Positions 1 through 5,362 of a stretch of 11,381 nt of DNA are shown in pieces. Origin of the DNA: Candidatus Methanomethylophilaceae archaeon. Lineage in GTDB: Archaea > Thermoplasmatota > Thermoplasmata > Methanomassiliicoccales > Methanomethylophilaceae. The stretch is taken from the NCBI GenBank assembly GCA_017395275.1, contig JAFPVN010000177.1, positions 1 to 11,381 of the forward strand. Direction: 5' to 3'. The translations under genes were made by a program, and so were the position numbers. How positions within the stretch are numbered: position 1 is the stretch's first letter; each line of letters starts with the position of its first letter. Below the pieces are notes generated by a model. The model was not told the origin of the DNA, did no database searches, and was given only the letters and a program-made list of their open reading frames with translations.

Positions 1-844
1 ATACCATGAGCATGTCGCTGTTGCCCAGCGCGACCTCTCCGTTCGTCCCCACGTCTATGAGCAGGCTCATACCCTCGGAGCGGTCCATCTTCGCGTACAC
101 TATATCGCTGGTGATGTCCCCTCCTACGTACGCCGCTACGCAGGGCATGGTGAGGACCTTCGCATCCTTCGATACGGCCAGTCCGCTGTCCTCGCCGGTG
201 AGTTCCGAACTTATCACGACGGGTTCGTAGGGCTCGACGCGGATGGGCGTGGGATCCACCCCGACGAACAGGTGCTCCATGGTGGTGTTCCCCGCGATGT
301 AGACCGCGTCGATCCCATCCCTGTCGGGGAAGCCCTCGGTGAGCCTGTTGATGGTGTCGATGACCAGTCTTCTCAGCTCATCGGTGCCTCCGTCGGCCGC
401 GCACTGTATGCGCGCCAGGACGTCGTCCCCCAGCTTCTTCTGGCCGTTGACGTCGGCAGAGGAGTACAGCTCATCGCCCGTGGACATGTCCAGGACATCC
501 AACGCCACGGTGGTCGTACCGATGTCCACGGCGAGACCCAATCCGGACGTCAGGGGAGACATCTCGTCTATGTCGAGATGCTTGTCATCGGTGGCCGCGA
601 CGACCCTCCCGGAATCCCGCTCCGGGACCGTGACGGTCATGTCCCTGTCTATCTGGGTCATGCATGCGAGCACGCGGTCCTCGAAGTCGCCGTCGATGAG
701 GACGGTACATCTCCCGCACCTCCCCGTGCCTCCGCACGGCGTCGCGATCTCCACCCCGGCCAGCCTGGCGGCCTCAGACACCTTGGTGCCCGCTTCCACG
801 GACACCTCCTTCCCCGAGGGGCGGAAGATCACTCTGTGCTGCAT
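1..844 (-). CDS. RACE/RamA-like corrinoid reductive activation protein ([2Fe-2S] + DUF4445/ASKHA), 3' part cut off by the window edge
   Basis: The frame is open from ATG at 844 to base 2, giving 281 residues; the C-terminal half lies outside the window. Residues 1-75 form a plant-type [2Fe-2S] ferredoxin domain with C37, C43, C46 and C61 (CGGTGRCGRC, then C). From about residue 102 an ASKHA-type ATPase domain follows, with DIGTTT (107-112), GNTTMEHLF (185-193), YVGGDI (239-244) and LIDVGTNGEVALG (262-274), the signature of the DUF4445/RACE family. Known members use ATP to reduce the inactive Co(II) corrinoid of methyltransferase systems to Co(I); the protein is cytosolic. Archaeal RamA carries its Fe-S clusters at the C-terminus, whereas this one has the bacterial-style N-terminal cluster. 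It starts 34 nt after the aldehyde-dehydrogenase-like gene on the same strand, so the two may be cotranscribed. The family call is firm; the corrinoid partner is unknown. Confidence 0.9.
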   Translation of the reverse strand, partial: MQHRVIFRPSGKEVSVEAGTKVSEAARLAGVEIATPCGGTGRCGRCTVLIDGDFEDRVLACMTQIDRDMTVTVPERDSGRVVAATDDKHLDIDEMSPLTSGLGLAVDIGTTTVALDVLDMSTGDELYSSADVNGQKKLGDDVLARIQCAADGGTDELRRLVIDTINRLTEGFPDRDGIDAVYIAGNTTMEHLFVGVDPTPIRVEPYEPVVISSELTGEDSGLAVSKDAKVLTMPCVAAYVGGDITSDIVYAKMDRSEGMSLLIDVGTNGEVALGNSDMLMV

Positions 845-866
845 GTATGCGGTACGTCCTTCGCGA

Positions 867-876
867 AAAATAAAAC
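867..876 (-). promoter_or_regulatory. T-rich TTTTATTTTT tract: possible terminator of the ALDH-like gene and/or TATA box of the activator gene
   Basis: In the 34-nt gap the minus strand reads TTTTATTTTT. A T-rich tract just after a stop codon (879) fits archaeal intrinsic termination. Its centre is also about 27 nt before the activator ATG (844), the distance expected of a TATA box for a leaderless mRNA. The sequence does not decide between the two. A weak AAGGA lies 12 nt before the ATG, rather far for a Shine-Dalgarno site. Confidence 0.35.
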
Positions 877-878
877 TA

Positions 879-2288
879 TCACGCGAGGAAGTTCCTAACC
901 TTCGCCTTGCAGGCGGGACCGATGACCACGCTGGGGTCGTTGACGAACACCTCGTCGGCATTGACCTCCCTGATGAAACGGTCGGCGACGGCCTCCTCCT
1001 TGGTGATTATGCCTGCGGAGAGCCCGTACTCGGTGTAGTTGACCTCGTCTATGGCCTCGTCCTCGTTCTCGACGATGCGTATGACCAGTATGGGCAGCGC
1101 GTTGTCAATGTTGTTGAGGTCGTCCTCCTCGGAAACGCCCATGAACACCGCCGGGGTGACATAGTATCCGCCCTCGGTGATCTCGTTGACTATCCTCTTG
1201 CCGCCGTAAACCAGGTAGTCGGAGTACTTCTTGACGATCTTCTCGAACAGCTCGAACTGGGGCTTGGTCATGATGGGTCCCATGACGGTGCCCGCCTCAG
1301 CTGGGTCATCGACCTTTATGGCCTTGACCTCCTCGAGTATGGCGGACGTGAGGGCCTTCTGATCGTCCATGGTGACTATGACCTTCGAACAGGAATCCAC
1401 CCTCTGTCCGGCGAATGCGAATGCGGACCTGACGACCTTCTTGGCGGCGTCCTTCATGCTCGCGGGCTTGTACACGAATATCGGATTCATGCCCTTCAGC
1501 TCGTTGACGAACCTGAGCTCGTCGTCGGCCTGCAGGAAGATGAGGTCCTCCAGCCTGTCACCCGATCCGGCAGCGACGACGCCTATGGCGTCGAGGTTGT
1601 TGGCGAGGGATGCGGAGCTCGCATCGAACCTGTCCACTATGACGTTCATGACCCCGTCGGGCAGCCCCGCCTGTACAAGGATGTCGTAGATGTAATACAC
1701 TGGAACGGGTGCGTATTTGGAGGGCATGATGACGACGGTGTTCCCTGCGAGAATCGCCGCCGCGCAGTATCCGATCGGCGATGCGAAGGGGGAGTTGTAC
1801 TCCGTGAGTATGGCCCATACGCCCTCGGGCTTGCCCTTCACGCCCTCGGAGACGTCCTGGCATGCGTTGTCGATGACCTCGATGAGCCTCTCGACCTCGT
1901 CCAGCGCCTCGTCGCGGGTCATTCCGCAGCACACGGTGGCCATCCCGGCCAGCTTGTACTTCTGGAGCACGATGTTCTCCAGCGCCTTGTCGAATATCCC
2001 GACCCTCTCCTCGGGAGAGGTCTTCGACCAGGTGGCGAACGCTTTCTTGGCGACCTCGACCGCACGGTCGGTGAGTCCGTCCTCGGGTTCCTGGAACGAA
2101 CCGAAGATGATCGTCTCGTCTATGGGACTCCATACCGGGAAATCGTGTCCGGATGCCACTGCGAGGCCTCCGACGTACGAGGGATAGTCCTTCTTGCTCA
2201 TGTGGAGCACGGCGTTGACGGCGCTCTCGTATTTGCGGTCCTCTTCGGTACCCTCTCCGACTTCCATGATCATGCGGGCGTCTGACAT
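879..2288 (-). CDS. Aldehyde dehydrogenase superfamily protein with the catalytic cysteine replaced by valine
   Basis: The protein is 469 residues, near full length for the ALDH superfamily, with NAD-domain and catalytic-domain landmarks in order. N165 (EYNSPF) matches the oxyanion asparagine and E263 (NELKG) the general-base glutamate. The cysteine expected in FxxxGQxC is V297 in FAGQRVDSCSK; E263 to V297 is 34 residues, exactly the E268-C302 spacing of human ALDH2, so no gap explains it. A cysteine occurs three residues later, C300. The cofactor lysine of VVxKPS is M188 (VVIMPS) and the E-x-F-G-P motif reads DNALP (395-399). A normal thiohemiacetal mechanism therefore looks unlikely; it may be a pseudoenzyme, use C300, or bind another ligand. 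ATG 2288 (MSDARM) is chosen over an in-frame ATG at 2312 because a TATA-like box covers 2311-2317. It lies directly upstream of the corrinoid activator. The fold is secure; the substrate is unknown. Confidence 0.88.
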   Translation of the reverse strand: MSDARMIMEVGEGTEEDRKYESAVNAVLHMSKKDYPSYVGGLAVASGHDFPVWSPIDETIIFGSFQEPEDGLTDRAVEVAKKAFATWSKTSPEERVGIFDKALENIVLQKYKLAGMATVCCGMTRDEALDEVERLIEVIDNACQDVSEGVKGKPEGVWAILTEYNSPFASPIGYCAAAILAGNTVVIMPSKYAPVPVYYIYDILVQAGLPDGVMNVIVDRFDASSASLANNLDAIGVVAAGSGDRLEDLIFLQADDELRFVNELKGMNPIFVYKPASMKDAAKKVVRSAFAFAGQRVDSCSKVIVTMDDQKALTSAILEEVKAIKVDDPAEAGTVMGPIMTKPQFELFEKIVKKYSDYLVYGGKRIVNEITEGGYYVTPAVFMGVSEEDDLNNIDNALPILVIRIVENEDEAIDEVNYTEYGLSAGIITKEEAVADRFIREVNADEVFVNDPSVVIGPACKAKVRNFLA

Positions 2289-2310
2289 GGTTGGGGATTG
2301 ACCGACCCAC

Positions 2311-2317
2311 AAATAAA
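2311..2317 (-). promoter_or_regulatory. TATA-like box of the ALDH-like gene
   Basis: The minus strand reads TTTATTT, centred 26 nt before ATG 2288. Archaeal TATA boxes lie about 25-28 nt before the transcription start, so the mRNA would be leaderless or nearly so. It overlaps the alternative ATG at 2312, which argues against that start. Confidence 0.45.
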
Positions 2318-2375
2318 GGTATGCAGGTCAGGCTGGGCGCCCGTACCCGTTATGCCGGGACGCGGGGACGTACCC

Positions 2376-2383
2376 TTATATAG
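2376..2383 (+). promoter_or_regulatory. TATA box of tRNA-Val
   Basis: TTATATAG lies in a GC-rich stretch, with its centre about 28 nt before the first base of the tRNA. This is the spacing expected for TBP/TFB-dependent transcription starting close to the mature 5' end. Confidence 0.6.
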
Positions 2384-2406
2384 AGATTCCACTTTGTGGA
2401 TGCCAA

Positions 2407-2482
2407 GGACTCGTGGTCTAGGGGTTATGACGTTGCCTTCACACGGCAGAGATCGCCGGTTCGATTCCGGCCGGGTCCACCA
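2407..2482 (+). tRNA. tRNA-Val (anticodon CAC) with encoded CCA
   Basis: A full cloverleaf can be folded by eye. The acceptor stem is GGACTCG/CGGGTCC (2407-2413 with 2472-2478, one T-G pair). The D arm is 2416-2431 and contains the GG of the loop. The anticodon stem TTGCC/GGCAG encloses loop TTCACAC with anticodon CAC at 2440-2442, reading GUG valine codons. The variable loop has 5 nt. The T arm is GCCGG-TTCGATT-CCGGC (2455-2471), followed by discriminator A2479 and CCA at 2480-2482. No intron is seen. The gene runs divergently from the ALDH-like gene, with a TATA box upstream. Confidence 0.96.
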
Positions 2483-2499
2483 TGCTTATTCCATTAAAA

Positions 2500-2511
2500 C
2501 TTGAGCTCAAG
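2500..2511. repeat. Perfect 12-bp palindrome CTTGAGCTCAAG
   Basis: This exact palindrome begins 18 nt after the CCA end of tRNA-Val. It has no loop, so it suits a dimeric DNA-binding protein better than an RNA hairpin. No nearby gene start would obviously use it, and its role is unknown. Confidence 0.5.
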
Positions 2512-2523
2512 AGCTTACATTAC

Positions 2524-2576
2524 GCGTTTTCACATCAATGTTGCGGTAGCGTACGCTATCGCATACTGAAAAACGC
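2524..2576. repeat. Nested inverted repeats between convergent tRNA-Val and methyltransferase genes
   Basis: The outer arms GCGTTTTCA (2524-2532) and TGAAAAACGC (2567-2576) are complementary apart from one extra base. They enclose a 22-bp near-palindrome at 2542-2563 (TGCGGTAGCG and its complement, one G-T pair). The outer arms put a T4 run on the plus strand and a T5 run on the minus strand, so the site could stop transcription of both convergent units. The T runs precede rather than follow the central dyad, unlike a bacterial terminator. A protein-binding site or a decayed element end remains possible. Confidence 0.5.
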
Positions 2577-2584
2577 ATAGTTTG

Positions 2585-2607
2585 TGCCGTTTCCGACGGC
2601 TTCGGCA
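2585..2607. repeat. Short hairpin-forming repeat with two alternative pairings
   Basis: GCCGT (2586-2590) can pair with ACGGC (2596-2600) around a 5-nt loop. Alternatively TGCCG (2585-2589) can pair with CGGCA (2603-2607). The pairings exclude each other. There is no ORF here and the function is unknown. Confidence 0.35.
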
Positions 2608-2668
2608 TAATCCTCAGGATCGGACGGTCTTCTCCATCCTTGATTCTTCAGAAAAGGTGTCTTTTTAC

Positions 2669-2702
2669 GGTCCTGCCCCCGAATGGACGAAGGGGCAGGA
2701 CC
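2669..2702. repeat. Perfect 11-bp inverted repeat 36 nt past the methyltransferase stop codon
   Basis: GGTCCTGCCCC (2669-2679) and GGGGCAGGACC (2692-2702) are exact complements around a 12-nt loop. The hairpin would lie in the 3' untranslated region of the minus-strand methyltransferase mRNA and could shield it from 3' exonucleases or aid termination. A T5 run at 2662-2666 would serve plus-strand transcripts instead. The whole stretch 2483-2737 holds no convincing gene; these inverted repeats are its only visible structure. Confidence 0.55.
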
Positions 2703-2737
2703 TGGACACATGGGGTTAAGGTTTCAACTCTGGGTCA

Positions 2738-3772
2738 TCAGGGTCTCTTGTAGTTCCTGATGGCGTTGACCATCGCCCAGACGTTCTCCTTCTTGATGAG
2801 GGCGGACATTCCGCATCCTGCCGAGATGATGTTGAATCCGGCGTCTGCGCTGTGTATCGCCGCCTCGGCACACTCTTCGGGCGTGCCCATCAGGAGAGGC
2901 TTGACGACTCCCACGTTTCCGACCAATGCGACCTTCTTGTTGGCGATCTTCACGGCCTCGAACGAATCGGTCTTCTCCTCCAGACTGCATCCGGTCGGTT
3001 TGACCGCGAACATGTTGGGCAGCATGGGCAGCATGTTACCGCAGATGTGCAGGATCTGCATGGTGTTCTTCAGGGGCTGGTAGACGTACCTCAGGTTCGG
3101 TGCGGCGAACTCGTCGAACATGTCCGGCGAGATCATGTCGTAGGATGCCGTAGGCTCGGACATCTGGATGGAGTCCACGCCGATGGTCTCGACGAACTCC
3201 AGCCACATCCTCTCGTAGTCGGCGGCGATCTTGGCGAACTTATGCGCCACGTCGGGTTCGGTGAGGGTCCAGAGGATCAGTGATTCCGTTCCGGCGAGGT
3301 GTCCGGCGATCGTGAACGGTCCGGTCACACCCAGCAGGGTCGGCAGGTCGTGCTTCTTCTCCTTGAGGATCAGTTCGGCGGACTCGGCCACCTGTTTGTT
3401 CCTTCCGAGCTTGAGAAGGTCCTTAGGATCCGGCAGCTCGATGTTCGGATCGGGGTTGCCCTTGTACGGGCTGGACTTGACCATCGGGGTGGAGTTTACC
3501 TTTCCCAAGTCCACTGTGCATCCGAGCGCCTCCGCCTCATACGAAAGGCAGTATGGCACCCTGATGGACTCGAGTCCCAGGAAGTCGTAGGCTCCGAGAG
3601 CGATGTTCGCCATCAGCCTCGCGGACTTGTGTGCATCTGGCCAATACGAGTTGGTGTACTCCATCAGTTCCGTGGTGGCGGTGGTCGTCATTCCGCAGAC
3701 CGGCGGTCTGTCCACGTCCTTGCATCTCATCGCAAGCATGAACCTCTCGCGCGGCGTGTATTTCTCGGTGAT
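2738..3772 (-). CDS. MtaA/MtbA-type methylcobamide:coenzyme M methyltransferase (UroD superfamily), probable ATC start
   Basis: This family moves the methyl group from a methylated corrinoid protein to coenzyme M, yielding methyl-CoM for methanogenesis in the cytosol. The zinc motif is visible: H242-x-C244 (HICG) and C320 (SAGCG), the H-x-C-Xn-C pattern of MtaA/MtbA. RVPYCLSYEAEALG and VTGPFTIAGHLAG match the barrel. The first ATG (3739) would give 333 residues but drop the conserved family start; codons before it read ITEKYTPRERF, then MLAMRCKDVDRPP. No ATG, GTG or TTG occurs in frame before that. An ATC at 3770-3772 has GGAGG 7 nt upstream and restores 344 residues, the usual length. It follows the acetate transporter by 47 nt and is probably cotranscribed. 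MtaA (methanol), MtbA (methylamines) and other methyl-donor versions cannot be separated by eye, so no symbol is given. Confidence 0.88.
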   Translation of the reverse strand: MTEKYTPRERFMLAMRCKDVDRPPVCGMTTTATTELMEYTNSYWPDAHKSARLMANIALGAYDFLGLESIRVPYCLSYEAEALGCTVDLGKVNSTPMVKSSPYKGNPDPNIELPDPKDLLKLGRNKQVAESAELILKEKKHDLPTLLGVTGPFTIAGHLAGTESLILWTLTEPDVAHKFAKIAADYERMWLEFVETIGVDSIQMSEPTASYDMISPDMFDEFAAPNLRYVYQPLKNTMQILHICGNMLPMLPNMFAVKPTGCSLEEKTDSFEAVKIANKKVALVGNVGVVKPLLMGTPEECAEAAIHSADAGFNIISAGCGMSALIKKENVWAMVNAIRNYKRP

Positions 3773-3779
3773 ATCTATC

Positions 3780-3784
3780 CCTCC
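3780..3784 (-). promoter_or_regulatory. Shine-Dalgarno GGAGG that decides the methyltransferase start
   Basis: The minus strand reads GGAGG, then 7 nt, then ATC (3772-3770). The first ATG lies 40 nt beyond the site, far outside ribosome reach. The only other candidate, ATA at 3776-3778, almost touches the site. The spacing therefore favours ATC. Confidence 0.5.
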
Positions 3785-3819
3785 AGTATTATGAATCGTT
3801 TTGCGGTCTTATCTATCTT

Positions 3820-4425
3820 TCACTCAGCCTTCTTGGCGGCCTTCTTCTTCATGTATTCGACGCCGATCGGGAAGAACTCCCTTCCGTATACCTCGTTGAT
3901 GACCTGCGCCACACCTCCGTAGAGTGCCTCGCATGCCAGCAGGGTACCGACGAATCCTGCGATCTGGGTGACGATCGCCTCTCCGGTGAAGTCCGCGATG
4001 GTGAGCAGCGTGAATCCGATCACTGCGGTACCGAAGATCAGCGTGAGTATGGGTACCAGCCTGAGTGTCGCGATGAACATCAGGACGGTGAACAGAGTCC
4101 ATGCGAGCATGTAGATCCCCATGGCCTTGGTGTCGGTGATAGCGTATGTGAACTTGTAAAGCTGGATCGCACAGAACGATAACCAGAATGCTCCGTATGA
4201 CGTGAATGCGACGGCTCCGAATGTGTTGCCGGTCTTCCATTCCTGCCATCCGACCAGTACCTGTACGAGTCCTCCGTAGAACAGCCCGATTCCGAGAACC
4301 ATCGCCATACCGGGTCCGGCTCCGTCCTCGACGATCATCTTGGTGTTAAGCAGCATCATGCACAATGTCGTAACACCGAATGCGGAGAGTCCCAATGCTC
4401 CCGCGTTTCCGTATTTCTCAGTCAT
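3820..4425 (-). CDS. SatP/AceP-like acetate transporter (GPR1/FUN34/YaaH family)
   Basis: The protein is 201 residues, the usual size, with six hydrophobic segments at roughly 10-27, 39-59, 69-90, 101-120, 124-144 and 152-170 and a lysine-rich C-terminal tail. Family motifs are clear: N-x-x-x-LGLSAFGVTT near the start (canonical NPAPLGL, here NAGALGL), YGGLVQVLVGWQEWKTGNTFG (50-70) and FTSYGAFW (74-81). Members carry acetate, sometimes succinate, across the cell membrane with protons. ATG 4425 has AAAGGAG 8 nt upstream. It is the first gene of a probable two-gene unit with the methylcobamide:CoM methyltransferase, suggesting acetate uptake (as carbon source) or export is coordinated with methyl metabolism. 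The divergent HTH_10 gene is a likely regulator. NAGA instead of NPAP is a notable change in the substrate-linked motif, so the solute could differ. Confidence 0.9.
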   Translation of the reverse strand: MTEKYGNAGALGLSAFGVTTLCMMLLNTKMIVEDGAGPGMAMVLGIGLFYGGLVQVLVGWQEWKTGNTFGAVAFTSYGAFWLSFCAIQLYKFTYAITDTKAMGIYMLAWTLFTVLMFIATLRLVPILTLIFGTAVIGFTLLTIADFTGEAIVTQIAGFVGTLLACEALYGGVAQVINEVYGREFFPIGVEYMKKKAAKKAE

Positions 4426-4467
4426 TTTTATGCTCCTTTACGTTTCTGCGGCTGTTTTGTCGAGTCG

Positions 4468-4476
4468 CTGTATAGG
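4468..4476 (-). promoter_or_regulatory. Weak TATA-like element of the transporter-methyltransferase unit
   Basis: The minus strand reads CCTATACAG about 50 nt before the transporter ATG. A start about 25 nt downstream would leave a roughly 20-nt leader holding the AAAGGAG ribosome site. The match to a TATA box is poor, as in promoters that need an activator. The 4508-4519 palindrome lies about 40 bp upstream. Confidence 0.3.
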
Positions 4477-4505
4477 AAATCGACTAACGGAGATGTAAGG
4501 CGAAT

Positions 4506-4519
4506 TGCGAACATGTTCG
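4506..4519. promoter_or_regulatory. Operator-like palindrome, copy 1 (TGCGAACATGTTCG)
   Basis: It contains the perfect 12-bp palindrome CGAACATGTTCG (4508-4519). An identical 14-mer recurs at 4621-4634. This copy lies between the divergent promoters, upstream of both the transporter TATA-like element and the regulator TATA box. It is a candidate binding site for the adjacent HTH_10 regulator or another dimeric factor. Confidence 0.6.
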
Positions 4520-4564
4520 ATGCGCACGACGCTTCGGGATCGAACGGTTTTTCCTTATACTGGG

Positions 4565-4580
4565 TTATATAAATATATAG
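4565..4580 (+). promoter_or_regulatory. TATA box of the HTH_10 regulator gene
   Basis: TTATATAAATATATAG is the strongest AT-rich element of the intergenic region. A start near 4597 would give a leader of about 30 nt, long enough to carry the AAGGTGA ribosome site at 4613-4619. The second palindrome copy would lie inside the transcribed leader. Confidence 0.6.
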
Positions 4581-4620
4581 AGACCGGGGAACGGCGAATT
4601 CCCCACTATATTAAGGTGAA

Positions 4621-4634
4621 TGCGAACATGTTCG
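4621..4634. promoter_or_regulatory. Operator-like palindrome, copy 2, overlapping the regulator start codon
   Basis: The 14-mer TGCGAACATGTTCG is identical to 4506-4519, and its central ATG is the proposed start codon at 4628. The two copies are read in different frames, so protein conservation does not explain the identity. Centre-to-centre distance is 115 bp, about 11 helical turns at 10.5 bp, putting both on the same face of the DNA. This suggests autoregulation by looping or a roadblock near the start. Confidence 0.6.
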
Positions 4635-5362
4635 GACTAACCCAAATAAATCCGTTCCCCATCTCCCGGTTGCTGAAAGACATGAAAATGGCGAAACTGC
4701 TAGTGGACAGGAGGATAGACGGGGTGAGACGCGACGGATTTCCGTGCCACAGCGTCCTGCCGGTCAAATTCGACGACGACGGGCTGAAGGTCGAGATCAT
4801 CCAGTGCTCCATGGTCAGCCAGACCACCGGATGCTCCATGATAAGGATCACGGACGGCAAGGGCAGCCACCATTCGCAGCTCCAGCAGAACTACTACTCC
4901 AACCCCCACGGCGAATGCTCGATCATGAAGGCCGGCACGAACCAGTATCTGGCCACAGTCATGAACAACGAGTGCGAGCTTGCACACATAGTGGCGGAAT
5001 CAGGGATATTCCTCACCTCCGCCAAACCCATCACGGACGACATCATCGAATGGACGGTGATGGCCACCAACAGCACCTACATCCGTAACTTCATAAACCG
5101 CGCCAAGGACGCTGGATACCACATCGTCAGGCGCGTGACCATGGACCCCCATACGGAGATGCGCCTCACCGCGAGGCAGGAGGAGGTAATGTCGTATGCG
5201 CTGGAGAACGGGTACTACGAGATACCCAAGAAGATCACCATCGAGGACCTCTGCAGGAAGTTCGACTGCAGCAAATCCACGCTCAGCGTCATCATGCGCT
5301 CGGCCGAGAAGAAGGTCCTGGAGCTCTACCTGAGCCAAGGCCGCGATTCGGATGTCGAATGA
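4628..5362 (+). CDS. HTH_10 (bacterio-opsin activator/Bat-type) transcriptional regulator
   Basis: The protein is 244 residues. Residues 180-235 are an HTH_10 domain: LTARQEEVMSYALENGYYEIP, then an HTH around 203-225 (IEDLCRKFDCSKSTLSVIMRSAEKK). Residues 1-175 resemble the poorly defined N-terminal sensor part of archaeal Bat-like proteins and carry several cysteines (C40, C60, C69, C97, C116) plus H81-H82, so a metal or redox signal is possible but unproven. ATG 4628 is chosen because AAGGTGA lies 8 nt upstream; the in-frame GTG at 4616 is part of that site. The gene diverges from the transporter-methyltransferase unit, which it probably regulates. A palindrome spans its start codon, suggesting autoregulation. 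Its TGA touches the proB stop codon without any gap. The domain call is firm; target and signal are inferred. Confidence 0.85.
   Translation: MFGLTQINPFPISRLLKDMKMAKLLVDRRIDGVRRDGFPCHSVLPVKFDDDGLKVEIIQCSMVSQTTGCSMIRITDGKGSHHSQLQQNYYSNPHGECSIMKAGTNQYLATVMNNECELAHIVAESGIFLTSAKPITDDIIEWTVMATNSTYIRNFINRAKDAGYHIVRRVTMDPHTEMRLTARQEEVMSYALENGYYEIPKKITIEDLCRKFDCSKSTLSVIMRSAEKKVLELYLSQGRDSDVE

Noticed and set aside
339..2285. 648-codon plus-strand open frame opposite the ALDH-like and activator genes
   Set aside because: It is the antisense of two genes with recognisable domains, and its translation shows no domain. Long antisense frames are common in GC-rich DNA.
2289..2312. Start of the ALDH-like protein at ATG 2312
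   Set aside because: That codon overlaps the probable TATA box; ATG 2288 has the right distance to it.
2407..2737. tRNA-Val as an integration (att) site
   Set aside because: No repeat of the tRNA 3' end is seen downstream, and no integrase gene is in the window.
4505..4627. Longer N-terminus for the HTH_10 regulator
   Set aside because: It would span the TATA box at 4565-4580. The GTG at 4616 is part of the AAGGTGA ribosome site, so ATG 4628 fits best.
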